From assembly GCA_018806985.1 (NCBI GenBank), contig JADANN010000256.1, positions 223,501 through 287,500 on the forward strand: a DNA stretch of 64,000 nt, written 5' to 3'. The stretch comes from Angiostrongylus vasorum (lineage: Eukaryota; Nematoda; Chromadorea; Rhabditida; Metastrongylidae). Below the pieces are notes generated by a model, which saw only the letters and a list, made by a program, of their open reading frames with translations, searched no databases and was not told the DNA's origin. The position numbers and the translations under genes were made by a program. This document shows, piece after piece, positions 32,476 through 43,700 of the stretch. Positions within the stretch are counted from its first letter, which is position 1, and every line of letters starts with the position of its first letter.

Positions 32476-33576
32476 GTTTGTTTCGTTCTATGGGACATAC
32501 GCTCATGTCCACATAGTTGACCTCCATAAGAGTTGACGTCATTTTTTTATTCCGATGCCCAGCGGTCACTTCCAAAATATGGAAACCATTAAAATGTGAG
32601 ATTGCTTCTAAAAACAAAGGACACGACATCTTCGCAGGCTGTTGTTGCTCCTTGTGAATCAAAAAGAAGTTTGCCACGATAGGAATGAGTTGTATTCAAG
32701 GCAGTGACAATTTTGCTGTAGTTTATTTTTTAACTGGGTTTATGAATGGGAACACCAAACCTATTTTTTGCTTAGGTGACTCTGAGAAACAGAGTGTTTC
32801 TTACATCGCTGTAGAGCACCAAACAACACCTTTAACCACGGTACACCAGTGAATCATCGCGTAAAGAATGACTTTATGGATGAATTAAACAATACAGCTT
32901 GGTACTTAAAGATAAGTAATGGTTGCTAGAACTGTGAAGCTAACAGTGTTTGGAGGCGAGGTGGGCCAAGTTTCGAAAATCCGGTGTTTTTATTTATTTT
33001 TCTTCCTTCTGATTGAACAGCGGAACCCTTATTAATCTTAATAGGATGCTTAATTTAAGTCAAAAAGGAATAGCAACAATCGCAAACAAGTGATGCTTTG
33101 GTCGAGCACAGCATACACCTTTTGCTGTTCTAGAATTTTCTATAGTTATTATCGTTAATTATTCTCATTGCATTAGCTAACGTTTGCAATAGCTTCGTAG
33201 CCATTATCAGTGCCTTTGCTCTTGAAGACAAATGTATTCGAATGCTCTCGATAGCGAAAGTGAATAATTTTTTGCCTTAAAGAGTGTTTTTTCATAGGTT
33301 TAGTATTATTTGAAAGAAAGAGTCAATGGCATAAGGTTCAAAGAGTTGGCTTCATTTATACCTTTGTTTGCATCCATAATGGTGATTAGTTGACGCTCTT
33401 GAGGTGACTGGTATCCCATTGGTTGCTGCTAAGCGGCCCACTAAGGAGCACATATTAAAAGCGCACTATTAAGTCTTGAGACTAGCAGAGCTGTCTGTGA
33501 CCAAACCCCACTTGGGCATTGATATGCGTTTTCATTGTCATTTCCTAGGAGGCTTTCATTAACGGTATTATTTCAG
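32476..33576. other. Chemoreceptor intron 2
   Basis: About 1.1 kb, no recognised repeat or exon. It ends TATTTCAG. A second possible acceptor (TTTCCTAG at 33541-33548) would also keep the downstream frame open but does not match the phase of exon 2. Confidence 0.5.
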
Positions 33577-33795
33577 CAAATCCCGTTCATGCTGGGCTTC
33601 TTGTTGGGGCCGCCACTATCCGATTGTCTTTTACGAATTTCCTTGGATCATTTCTACCTTGCGTCGTAGTAGAACGTTTGTTTGCCTCCAGATACATTGT
33701 AGACTATGAGAAAGTTTCTCGATCATGGATTTCTACCACGATTTTAGTATTCACGATAACGTTATCAATATTCTACTCCATAACCATTGTTATGG
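33577..33795 (+). CDS. Sre-type chemoreceptor, exon 3
   Basis: 219 bases between TATTTCAG and GGGTAAGT. It encodes membrane segment 3 ending in the family signature VVVERLFASRYIVDYEKVSR, with the Glu-Arg and Asp-Tyr-Glu that I associate with Sre receptors, then segment 4 (WISTTILVFTITLSIFYSI). It ends in phase 1 and continues across a 63-bp intron. Confidence 0.82.
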
Positions 33796-33858
33796 GTAAG
33801 TTTCAATGCAGAATTTTGTTAAAAACTCATACAAACGACTAAAACCATCTTATTTCAG
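33796..33858 (+). other. 63-bp canonical nematode intron
   Basis: GTAAGT at the 5' end and TTATTTCAG at the 3' end. Removing it keeps the frame (a Gly codon is split G|GT). The tight size and consensus ends strongly support a real, recently functional gene. Confidence 0.85.
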
Positions 33859-34049
33859 GTTTCTATCGTATTAATACCATTATTTTGGCAACATTCATCA
33901 CCCATATCGTTTACGTGTTTCTCTATATTTATTTGTTTCGTAGAGATTTTTCGAAATTACGTGCTATCGATCGAGGAGTTTGTCGGAGAAGAATTGCCTA
34001 TACTTTAAGCATCAAATATCAGCTTACCGAGAACCTCAGAGTGTTGAAG
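33859..34049 (+). CDS. Sre-type chemoreceptor, exon 4
   Basis: 191 bases encoding membrane segment 5 (TIILATFITHIVYVFLYIY), a basic cytoplasmic loop and the second family signature YTLSIKYQLTENLRVLK. Sre, and to a lesser degree related Sra-superfamily receptors, carry Y-[ST]-L-S-x-[RK]-[YF]-Q-x-x-E-N here. It ends in phase 0 at GTAAAT. No stop or frameshift was found in any of the five exons. Confidence 0.83.
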
Positions 34050-34223
34050 GTAAATTGTATTATCACCAGTTGACCAATTCGATAAAAAAAACGACAGCGT
34101 GCTCAAACATATCCTCTCTCCAGTTCTCGTAAAAAAATCGTATTTGCTGCGATTTAATTTCTCCTACATTGGCAAAATCTTGTGACACTATTATTCTTAA
34201 CATTGTTATTATTTTAACTTGTT

Positions 34224-34565
34224 GTTTACTGCCTACTCTTTTTAACGGCAGGGCATATATTGCGAAATATAACTTTAATGATGCTGAGATATTTGCATAA
34301 GTTAAAATTGTGATTATAACTGCAGCCTCAGCTTAACTGGGTTCGTTGCCGATTTGGGCTCCCCAGATCAATCCCGTTGACGGGTGATTGCTGATGGCAA
34401 AAGATCAATAGAACTAGCTAAGAGACAGGCGAAACGAAGGACCCGCATGGTGTGGTGTTGAGCGCGCTACTCCCCGGAAAGGACAATAGCGCGTTCGTTC
34501 CCCACCGTAGACACCTGCGGTCCGGAGTTTTGCAAATATCTCAGCATCATTAAAGTTACATTGTT
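34224..34565 (+). repeat. Foldback/MITE-like copy with tRNA-like module
   Basis: Terminal inverted segments: AACTTTAATGATGCTGAGAT on the left (34270-34289) and its complement ATCTCAGCATCATTAAAGTT on the right. The left outer end is TTTACTGCCTACTC. Inside are GGGTTCGTTGCCGATTTGGG, GACGGGTGATTGCTGATGG and a tRNA-like stretch at 34439-34500 (CGCATGGTGTGGTGTTGAGC; GCGCGTTCGTTCCCC). It lies in intron 4 of the chemoreceptor. Confidence 0.62.
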
Positions 34566-34723
34566 ATTATTATTTACTACTATTGCTGCTTACTGTTATT
34601 ACTACTAAGTACTATAAACTTTCATCGTTATTAGCCAGTATTATTACCACTTAATATGACTACTTTTCTCACTGAGACATCCAGCCACTCAGTCATGAGG
34701 CTTTGTGGCGGTGACCACGAATG

Positions 34724-35830
34724 GGAGATTGATCGCAGGCTAAAAGCGATCCTCTCCTTCCCTAATTGGACCTAAGTGGATCCAGGAGATGGACCAGCTG
34801 TTTCTGCCGCGCCTTTCTGAGACATAACACATTTGACAGATTCTGTTTTATGCGAACATGTTCATACATGTCTGGATTGTTGTGTTCTCGTTTATGCCCG
34901 TTGTATTCCACATGTCAATTTCGGCAAAAACCTAAAAAGCAAGTAAATGAGGAGTCCATAATGAAAGATGGTAAAGAGTCGCCTCTAATAGATGAGTTTT
35001 GCGTCTACTCTGGGAGATAATGGCGAGCTATCTGTGGCTACATCTAACCCGATCTCAAAAAGCTCGACACGCCACGCCTAGGTGAAAATGAGGTTCTTGA
35101 TACTTGATACTTGAACAACTCGTCCTCATTAGTTGTGCGGGCCCCAGCACAATCATCACTTTTCGGAGACTTGCTGGTTAAGCCACTGTGGTTCCCTGGA
35201 ATCCCGAGGACAGTCTGGCCAAAGTCTGCCCCAGGTCGTCACCACGACAGGCAGTCGCGGCCCTTGTGGATCAGATGAAGATTTGCCACCATGCCACTTT
35301 GATACCAGGACGGTGGTGGACCCTGCTATTAGTTTAGTCTTAGCTAGGCTTCTTGATGGAAACGCAGGACTCCCCACACTTTGCATCGCAGTCCGACACC
35401 CAGGAACACCTCCCAGTCACGATAAGGCGATAAACCGTTGGGAGAAAAAAATGAGGCAAATACGGTAAAATACGTGGCTCTCATTACCCGACGACTAAAC
35501 GGTTTGCATACGGCGGCATTAGGTAGAGCGAGTAGGAAGAGGCTGCTAAAATCTCGGGGTCGCTCTAGACTGCCTAAATCGCAAGGGACTAAGGTCACGA
35601 TCTCAACTTGCAATGCATCTTCCCTCGCATCCGAGTTTTCCGTTGTGCATCTTGGAGACAATTCAGGCTGAAAGGATGAGGGACCGCGTCATCAGAGTAG
35701 CCACCCATTCAAGGCCGTCCATGACACCGAAGAAGAGCTGTTTCTGGAAATATGCGATCATTGAGAAGTCGGCGGCGTCGGCGTTCTCGTCAACGCCACT
35801 TTATCCATGAACGTTGATTCATTCCAACAA
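34724..35830 (+). mobile_element. RTE fragment F, split by an X retroposon
   Basis: The left part (34724-35093) aligns with the RTE 5' region (AAAAGCGATCC; GGTGGATCC-like, then GACCAGCTGTTTCTGC). The right part (35457-35830) resumes at GGTAGAGCGAGTAGGAAGAG and runs into the start of the endonuclease (CAATGCATCTTCCCTCGCATCC). It stops in the first third of the endonuclease. It is old, with about 20-25% visible divergence from copies A-C. Confidence 0.75.
35085..35456 (+). mobile_element. X retroposon, copy 3, with 9-bp target duplication
   Basis: The insert 35094-35447 (354 bp) lies between two AAAATGAGG copies (35085-35093 and 35448-35456) inside RTE fragment F. It starts TTCTTGATACTTGATACTTG and ends AAACCGTTGGGAGAAA. 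Its interior matches the 26.5-kb copy. Confidence 0.82.
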
Positions 35831-37312
35831 GATACTTGGATGGCTCTTCCTCAGTGGCTGTGCGGGCCGCAGCAAAATTTCCGTCGTTTCTCGTAATTTT
35901 GCTGGTTTATCTATTGTGGTTCTCTAGATTCTCCAGGTTAGCCCAGGTAAAGTCTGCGCCAGGTCATCACCACCACAGGCAGTTGCCGCCCTCGAGGATC
36001 ACAGGAGATTTGCCACCATGCGCCTAGCTTGATGCCAAAAAAAGGTGGTGGATCGTGGTATTGGCTTAGTTATAGCTGGACTTCCTGATGGAAATGCCGA
36101 ACTACTTCTCAGCTTGGGGACACCGCCGTGGGGATGAATGCCCCGGTGTACGTCGCATTCAGACACCCAGTGTCGTAGTTGCAAGTGAAAATTAGGTTTT
36201 CGAGTCAGTTCTCGGCACGATGATCACTAGCTTTGAGTAGGATGCTCAATTTCGTAGATGTTGCCACGTTGGACTTTTTGTAGTTGTCGCAGAGCAGTAT
36301 CTCAAACTTGGGTAATTGAAGGGTTTATAACAATAATAATAATTCAAGGATAACGAAATATAAACATCGGTACAGTACAGGCTGCAATATAGTATCATGA
36401 TCCATAAGTGAGGGTAAGGCGGGTTAGTATCTTTGGTATAGGCTAGTGAAACAGTGAAATGTGCATTTAGAATACATCAATAGTGTCACAAGATTTAGGC
36501 ACATTGAGAGATTTATATAAGGCCGTAATAACTGACCCACAAACAACAATACTGTAGGGTTACACACTATATGTAGGCTTGTGATTTCGTTCTGATGAGG
36601 TTAAGACCTTAAGAGCGACATGCAAGCTTGTTATGACATTTCGATAAGGTTATGTGTTAACTTGTAAGTACATTGTGATTAGGGTAACGTATTAAAGAAT
36701 ACATGCAAGCGTATGAGTATACTGCGATTAGGTTAACATGAACACAAAATAGAGTTAGCGTGTTTAGAGGTACATGACAGCAAAGTTAATATACAACAGT
36801 GACCACGTACCATAAGAGTTAACACCTTGGATTAACTACATGGTGCATCACACATGATGAACAGGGGACAAATACGATATTGACTCACGGGGCTATTTAA
36901 ATGTCTTCTGGAGGAGGTGGTGCTGTGGCACACGCCCAGAACTTTTACCGAAAGCATTCGTCGACTTCCGCATCCAGCTCCCTCGTGATCAGATCAGATA
37001 ACTGAGGACAATTTCCCAGACAACTTCATGTCCTTTGTGTTATCGTACTCGTGATGGTTTGAAACAGAAACAACAAACAAAAAGTTCCGATTGCATAAAA
37101 ACAGTTTGGATAACAAAAGATGTTTACGACAACCATTTCTCTCAATGAAGTGAAAACATTTACATGCTGCAAGATCGCAAAGCGATATGGGGGGACCACG
37201 AATGTGGTTACCACAGACCTACGATAAGATGAATGAATAGTAACTATTCTGGCAATAGTTGTTATACCCAGGAACACCTCTCAGCCACTGTGATGCAGTA
37301 AACGGTTGGGAG
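35831..37312 (+). mobile_element. X retroposon, copy 4, interrupted by a solo LTR
   Basis: The left part (35831-36170) runs from GATACTTGGATGG to AGACACCCAG. The right part (37267-37312) runs from CCCAGGAACACC to AACGGTTGGGAG. Undisturbed copies at 26.8 and 35.4 kb read straight through CACCCAGGAACACC, fixing the insertion point of the LTR exactly. Confidence 0.8.
36166..37271 (-). mobile_element. Solo LTR (BEL/Pao-related), 1096 bp, CCCAG duplication
   Basis: The LTR 36171-37266 is flanked by CCCAG at 36166-36170 and 37267-37271. Its start (TGTCGTAGTTGC, then TCGAGTCAGTTCTCGGCAC) and end (TAGTAACTATTCTGGCAATAG, then TTATA) match the ends of the 647-bp LTRs at 18.2 and 25.0 kb. The middle is longer and different, so it is a related subfamily. 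There is no internal coding region: gag-pol was lost by LTR-LTR recombination. On the element strand it begins TATA and ends GACA, like the other two families. Confidence 0.85.
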
Positions 37313-38316
37313 GTGATATTATCAAGTGGTATTTGTTGTTATCTAAATTTATTACTACTTATTGTATTGCTTCATCACCAAAGTTGAACGTTCGTTTTTT
37401 ATGTAACTACTACGCGAGGATTATTTCCGCCCGTGCAGAATCAGCCTCAAACTTGGATAATTTAACATTTATTTACATAATGCCAACATTGACACAACGG
37501 TAGTAATGTCCCGTGATTAATATTGTACAGTTATGTGAGGCTACAAACAATTACGGTATACTTGTTCACTGAGTGCATGAAGTGATGTCATTAGCGAATA
37601 GGAGATATAATATATTTGCTATTTAATTAAGGGAATAGATGGTTATGGCTACGTAATAGGGGGACATGTTTACTGAGTAGGGAAGATGAGTCTAGTACAA
37701 TTACTATTCAAGCAAGATGACACAGCAACTCTTTCTATAGAGAAAGGAAACAATATGAAGTTGAAGCAATAATATTGCAAGGACTTAATTAAGGGGTTCG
37801 AAAATTGGGCAGAGTGACAACGACGTTCCGGCGGATTGGTGTGGGAGGCTGTTCTTTTATAATGGTAAAGAAGGGGTGAAGACGATATAGGCTAACATTT
37901 TATCCGACCTAACCAATATTTGTTGTGCCATTGGTGCCCCCCAATGGGAAGGGGCGGAGTTGTCTTAGTCAATTCTGGTTATGCCATTGGAGCCACTCCT
38001 GGTTATGTCTTTGGGACCTCCAATGGAAAGGGGAGGAGTTGGCTGAGCCGATTCCGGCTATGCCATTGGGGACCATCATGTACCATAGTTATACCATTTG
38101 GACCACAGTTATGGTGCTGCCAGAACAGTCTTCTGTTGCGTCGCTTCGCCAGAAAGAGCTTTATTGTTAATTACTCAGAATTATAAAAAAATATTTGCCG
38201 GGTAGTTAGAGAGTTCTCTATCTGATAGATAGATTCTCAATAGTTATCATTATCATTATTCCAATCACTATTGCCGTCATTACTTAGTAATCAATTAACT
38301 AACACTACTATCATTA
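37313..38316. repeat. Probable decayed LTR fragment with local tandem repeats
   Basis: GCCTCAAACTTGGATAATTT (37443-37462) resembles the conserved block in the other LTRs, and GGTAGTTAGAGAGTTCTCTA (38203-38222) resembles GTAGGTAGAGAATTC near the LTR end. An old LTR of roughly 0.8 kb on the - strand is possible. Inside, 37920-38080 holds imperfect tandem units starting GCCATTGG (about 37926, 37982 and 38062). No gene supported. Confidence 0.35.
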
Positions 38317-38841
38317 ATGTTTCCAGTACTATTAACTTTTCTTAAAGGGATAACCTTTTTAAGGGAGAGTTTTGGCAATTATTGTCCGATATTAACCTGT
38401 ATGTTTAAAAGTAGCACATATCACCTCAGAATAAACCTTATTAATGGAAACAAAGATCATTTAAATCTACAAATTTTTGCCAATGATGAACAAATTTCTC
38501 CTTATCAGTTACGAAAAATTCTGGACTTTCTGGAGGCGATGAAGTCGGTAAAGGTAGCTTCGCCCTTGACTTGATTTCCCAATCATTTCTCATACAAGAA
38601 ATTTTTGAGACACTTGAAGTTGTGGCATTCGGTTTGCAAAACGTTGGGCAAGTGTGGAGGACGAGGCAGAATTTTAGCGCCCAGTTTGCTCAACTATTGC
38701 AGCGTCGGCAGTGCGACGTGTGGCCGGGCGTTTTTGGATCAGAAGGGTTGGTCCAATTTTGTTGAGCAACGTGCTCGCCGCCATAATCGTTTCATCACGA
38801 TTTATGAAGCTATGATGGACCAAGGATTAAGCCAGCTGTAG
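38317..38841 (+). other. Unassigned open frames
   Basis: 38317-38574 (with ANDEQISPYQLRKILDFLEA) is followed in other frames by 38571-38765 and 38605-38841. There is a possible donor (GGTAAAG near 38548). No family is recognised and no splice phase agreement could be shown. They lie within intron 4 of the chemoreceptor and are probably chance or transposon debris. Confidence 0.2.
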
Positions 38842-39309
38842 ACTAAAATACGGTCAGCATGACTTTTTTGGTGCAATTTCGGTGAGAAATGCAATGCTGT
38901 GAGATTTGCTAAATAGGTTCGTCGCAGTCCAACCACTAAGGCAGTTTTTTACATGATGTCGTAGAGGATCCATTTCTGGTTATAAGGCACGACAGTAGTG
39001 TCGATAAACTGGTTGTTCTAGTTGCACAGAAGAAGCGCTAACGATGATTTAAAACGGCAATTTATTTGAATGCCGTTAAATTCGTGTAGCATTAATCTGT
39101 CGGCGTTCTTTGCCTTCCAACTCTTTCAGATGCTCCGAAAGATGCTTCCATTGAGTTTTTCTCCAAATTCTCCAGCAGTGACTCCTTCATCTTTGAACAT
39201 TTGCGTTCACCAATGATTTCAATTCATCACAGTCAGTAGCAGAAGGATGTCTACAGTCTTCCTCATCTTCAAAAAATTGTCTGGGACAAAATATTCAGTA
39301 TCAACGTTG
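38842..39309. other. Intron 4 sequence, nothing recognised
   Basis: No supported feature. Confidence 0.35.
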
Positions 39310-39475
39310 CACTGTGAAAAAGAAGAAGATTCGACTCGATACGAAGACGAAGATGCATCACATCAAGAAGATGACTAATGACTGTCGACTTAGATCATCG
39401 GCCCTGAGGAAGACGAAGACGTCGAATCGTTTGCTTAATAATGTTTCTTATCAATCTCATCTTAGCTCAATAATC
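39310..39475 (+). repeat. Penelope-type terminal-repeat fragment
   Basis: Contains CTGAGGA (39404-39410), a hairpin GACG/CGTC (39412-39415 with 39420-39423) and GAAT (39424-39427), then a run to CTCATCTTAGC. Compared with the 3.6-kb motif, one stem pair changed from G-C to A-T, so pairing is kept. Confidence 0.5.
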
Positions 39476-40799
39476 AAGAGCATGGGCCTGGAACAAGCTG
39501 AATCCAAGGAATAATACTGGCGTTAATTGCTGTTTTTTGCACCGCAAAGCTGTCCGAGGGGCTCTCTTCATTAGGCTCACCAAAAGATCGTTTTTTATCG
39601 CTTGAAAGACACTGGGGTGTGGTTATGAAGAACCATTGCAGCTAGGCAGACAAAATTTCTTGTTGTTCGCTTAATGTTGTTGAATATTATAAAATTTGGT
39701 GCAGGTGGTTTTCAACAGCATTCGTAAAGTAGCCTGATATTCACAAACACAACATATTCTCCTAATATTTATGTTCGGAAGCTACCGCAATCCCCATTTT
39801 ATACGTTCAAATATTTTAAGTGATCACCTTCAAGCATCGTCATCTCAAGTAAGCGTGGAACAGTATTGATCACAACTCAATCCTGTCTGCGTATTCACTC
39901 GGACTACAAAACATCTCTTAGAGCAGAAAGACTGTACTAAGAGAGGATGTGTTCTATGTCTTGATGACTTTTTTTGCTCTTTTAAACCTCCCTTCAAGAA
40001 TTATCTTCCTCTGATTTGCTTGAGTCGTAGATCATCCCAATTTGGTCCTAACTATATTTAGCGAAAGTTAGGTTGAGGTTCTTGTGCTTGGGTGTGCAAT
40101 GTATAAGGGAGAGAATCGTTTCTCGTATATTACCGTCTTGTGAAAGATCATTTGCAAACATGAACGTCGAATTAACTATTGAATACAATGAGCAAGTTTC
40201 CCACTTTGCCTCAAGGCTGTGAAGTTTTCGATCATCTCGTTTCATCTTTTTGGTTTCTAAAGGAAGGCAAAGCTTTTTAAGCAGACTCCAGAAGTTTCTT
40301 AACAAAATCGGCTTTGCTATACGTCTCTAAGACCATGCTTAAAATCGGATCAAAAAATGCGAGCTACTAAGGTCAAATTTCTTTACAATTAAGAGAAATC
40401 TGGCCTTGACCATGGAAATACCTTTCGTTTTAAGCTCTCCTAATGGTTCCTATTGGTGAATGTTGGGAAAAATCGGTCTCTTCGACTCGCGAACCGCTTT
40501 TGGAACGATAGTTAAATAGAATAGGCATGTGATATGTTAAAGAAATTTCAGTCTCCCAAAAAATCAAAACTAAGGAAGAAGAAAACATTTGCCATTGTCG
40601 GATTGTACGTTGAGCTTATTAATTTTAATTTGCACCAGTTTGATTGCTATTTACGATCGACTTTATATAAGCATTATAATGCTTCTCTGCTTGATTCTTA
40701 TTTATATATTTATATGAACCATCTCCACAAATTGCACTCATTGCAACGTTTCCCAAATTTCGTTGATTACCATGCATCCGTCATCCCCAAGATGTTCTA
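39476..40799. other. Intron 4 sequence, no supported gene
   Basis: AT-rich. The - strand frame at 40048-40305 and + strand frame at 40534-40800 have no recognised motifs or splice support. Confidence 0.35.
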
Positions 40800-41130
40800 A
40801 TTTGCACGCTGGTTCGGTTGTTGTTTGAGTATTTTGTTCGCATGATGAATGTCGTTGAGTGCAGCCCGAGTTGATCCTTACTGGAATCCTGTGGAATCCA
40901 TCCTACTACAGAATTCTGCCAGAGAGTTCTAAGCCCTACTAGAGACTTTCCAGATCTTCATTATAGGCATTCGCCAACCTTTATAGATCAGATGGCCTTC
41001 TTCCAGACAAAAAATCAGTTACAAACTTCTTTACCTTGAACGAATGAGAAGCTTGACTGCTGCAGAACAAAGTTCAACCACCGACCATGCGTGTACTGCA
41101 CAGAATCTCTAATCACAGTGCTCTCCGTTA
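40800..41130 (-). repeat. R2 tail and S1-like head fragments
   Basis: GATGAATGTCGTTGAGTGC (40842-40860), followed by TTGATCC...TGGAATCCTG, matches the R2 family. 41060-41130 on the - strand has an S1-like AGCACTGTGATTAGAGATTC, a plausible A-box region. Confidence 0.4.
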
Positions 41131-41348
41131 TCGTTCGATATCGCACTAGATTTAACTGATTTCTTTATCTATCGAGTAATATTTGCGGCTATTTTATGTT
41201 CAAATATGGTTTCATCAAGGTTTCAAATTCGTTCCTGCCGCAGATTTCTGCAAAAAAAAGTGCAGCAGTGGTTTGATAGAAATGCCTTTAAAAATACTGG
41301 TATGATAAGTTCCCCGAGATATTATGATTAGGTCTCACGCTTTTTCAG

Positions 41349-41488
41349 ACGCTATTGTATCTGTCAATCGTCATTGCGGTGTCAGCTGCGATGATTTGCT
41401 TGCTGTTGTACTTATCTATGAGTGTGTTTTCTAAATTATCGGTCGAGAGTCAAGTGTGCTCCGAGCTCGTGCACCTCTGCTTGGCTGT
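41349..41488 (+). CDS. Sre-type chemoreceptor, exon 5
   Basis: 140 bases after TTTTTCAG, in phase 0 from exon 4, ending TGT then GTAAGT. It encodes membrane segment 6 (LLYLSIVIAVSAAMICLLLY) and the following loop with a Cys and His (SQVCSELVHLC), leaving phase 2. The five exons total 839 bases, about 280 residues. Sre proteins are usually near 350, so segment 7 and the tail are missing. The RTE cluster begins about 90 bases downstream. Either the final exon lies beyond these insertions or it was lost. Confidence 0.75.
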
Positions 41489-41575
41489 GTAAGTGGCACC
41501 TCTTTGCTACATCAATAGTTATCTATGTTGAGAACATAGGGAAAATGTGGAGAATTCTAATAAAAAAGGACTATC

Positions 41576-42476
41576 CAAGAAGAAATTGATCTTACAGAAA
41601 ATAGAGGAATCGTAAACGTTGGCATCATCGTCAACACAATGTTGGCCATGAATATCAATTTATTCGAACAATTAACTACCCGGATCGGAGTTTACCGTTG
41701 AAGAGATGTGGATCAGTAGCAGCTTTGACAGTGTTCTTCGTCTACGCTTAGATATTAACCTGTGACGAAGGCGAAGTCGAAGCGTTTTGTGTGGCCTTGG
41801 GGAAGTTCTACGGCGAATAGCACACGCTTTTTAAGGTCAGCAGTGGAGATTTTAGCATTAAGATCGCACCCAGAAGAACATCTAAAGTACATTACATTGG
41901 TACCCACGGACTAAAATGGAACGAAAAGTGTATCGTCCCACCGGTCCTCTCTTCCGGAATTCAACATGCTACCTCGTCGGTGAACAATCCAGCAAGACCT
42001 CGTTCGCATAGAATAAGATTTGAACACCTGGAGAAGCCGCCGCTACTCTTCGTCAACATATTTGCTCAGCCATTTACACGTTGCATGTCAAATTGCAAGG
42101 TTCGTATTCAATAAGAAGACCAGCAAGATTAGTATTATTATTAGATTATTATTAGATATTATTATTAGATTAGTATTTAGTATTATTAAAGAAGGGTGAG
42201 TTCTACGATACTGGCAAATGTCGCCCAATCTGCTTACCGTCTTTGGTCTATAAACTTTTCAATCGAATGACCCATAAGCAGTGTTGACGGAACCCCTGTC
42301 TATCCACACGACAGCAAGACTCAGTGAAGTACCGCAGGAATATAGAAGACCATTCTATCTCACGTTGTCGGTTCTAAGAATCCGTTTGAATCAGTTGAGA
42401 TAGGAGCAGTCCTACATGCTTCGGACAGACAAGACGTCCCTAATTAGCATATGAATATTCTTCGTATGCTATATAA
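41576..42476 (+). mobile_element. Old RTE copy D/E, left half
   Basis: A diverged RTE piece beginning inside the endonuclease (TCGTCAACACAATGTTGGCC). It jumps near 41930 from the endonuclease end straight to the pre-RT block (CCACCGGTCCTCTCTTCCGG), so about 0.7 kb is deleted. It continues to the palm region and stops at ATGCTATATAA (42466-42476). The right half resumes at 45886. Confidence 0.85.
42126..42190. repeat. TTATTA-rich expansion inside RTE copy D
   Basis: Where intact copies read CGTGTTATTGTTCAAGAAGG, this copy carries about 50 extra bases of imperfect TAT/TAGAT units. It is a local microsatellite expansion after insertion. Confidence 0.8.
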
Positions 42477-42604
42477 GCCACGGAGGTTCCTCGTATGAGG
42501 GATCCCTACACCCGGTTAGTCGCGAGGCTACGCGGAGCGTCTCCAGGTGGCCGATAGAGAGTTAATCGCTGACAAAAAGCGACCTTTGATTCCCTGAGAC
42601 GCAG

Positions 42605-42916
42605 GTGGATCCAGGAGGTGGGCTTCCTGTTTCTGCTGCCCCGATTTGGCACATACTTTCTGTATTTACGAGGTGTATTCATGGACGGTTGTGTGGGTGC
42701 GTTCCACTTTATGCGGATTGTATTCTACAAGTCAATTCGGCCAACAGCCTGCAATCGAGTGACAGGGAATGGGAGGTGGTTAGGGAGTCGACTCCAACAA
42801 ATAAACTCCATGTCCACTCTGGGAGAGACTGGCAAGCTACCTGTGAGTATACCCAGCCCCCACGTTCAGAGCCAAGCAAGCTATACGTGGGTATCAAAAA
42901 TGCTAAACACAGTTAA
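42605..42916 (+). pseudogene. RTE upstream open frame (ORF1-like), copy B
   Basis: Same frame as 9536-9919 in copy A, sharing [12 protein letters not shown] and the SLQSSDRE region. Here it is shortened by a small deletion near 42770. Confidence 0.35.
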
Positions 42917-43041
42917 AAAAAACGGGCCTCATTCCCCTGACCCCCGAAAGAGCCCCCAATTTCGCAGCGTTGGGTAGGACGAGCACGGAGAGGCTGCTAA
43001 AATCTCAGGGCCATTCGAAGCTGGCTGGATCAAGAAGAACT

Positions 43042-43700
43042 GTGGTGACGATCTGTACCTACAATGCACCTACACTTGCATTCGAGTCCTCGATAGAAGA
43101 CTTGCTCATGTAAGCGAGAAAGATAAGCTACGACGTCATCGGCCTGGCCGAGACGAGATGACGCCACCCGTTCAACGCCGTCTACGACACGGAGAAGAAC
43201 TGTTCCTCGGAACATGCGATAGCAGAGGAGTCGGCGGCGTCGGCGTTCTCGTCAACACGAGTTTTTCCGTGAACATCCAATTATTCGAACAACTTACAAC
43301 CCGAATCGGACGTTTACGATTAAAAAGATGTGGATCAATACCAATTTTGACAAACTTCATCGTAAACGAGCCGCCATCAAACTTCGACGAAGAAGAAGTC
43401 GAAGCGTTCTATATGGACTTGAAGAAGTTCTACAGAGAAGACCACACATTCTTCAAGGTCATCATTGGAGGTTTTAACGCCAAGATTGGACCAATAAGAA
43501 CTCTGAAGAACGTCACATTGGAACCCAAAGTTTAGAATGGAACGAGTAGGGTGAGCGGCTTCTGAGTTTATCATGACGACGAAGACCATCCGTGGTGATT
43601 CGCAATTCCAGAAGCTCCACCCTCAACGCTGGACGTGGGATTCTCCCAGTGGAGAGTACCATAACGAAATAGACCACATCATAGTAAACCGAACGTTTTG
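43042..43700 (+). pseudogene. RTE endonuclease, copy B
   Basis: Aligned with copy A from VTICTYNA onward. The position of A's ATG is GTG here (43042-43044). The stretch 43158-43535 keeps the [19 protein letters not shown] and KIGPIRT blocks, but YAPTSN has decayed (NEPPSNF) and DFNAKIG is GFNAKIG, so a metal-binding Asp is lost. YHNEIDHIIVN is intact at 43660-43690, unlike copies A and C. Stops and frame changes occur near 43090-43160 and 43535. Confidence 0.82.

Noticed and set aside
33549..33576. Alternative acceptor TTTCCTAG adding nine codons to chemoreceptor exon 3
   Set aside because: The frame stays open, but the phase does not match exon 2, whereas TATTTCAG at 33569-33576 matches and is closer to the nematode consensus.
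37920..38186. Gly/Pro/Trp-rich frames of 81-88 codons
   Set aside because: Produced by imperfect tandem GCCATTGG-type units. They are open in two frames at once, a sign of repeat composition rather than coding.
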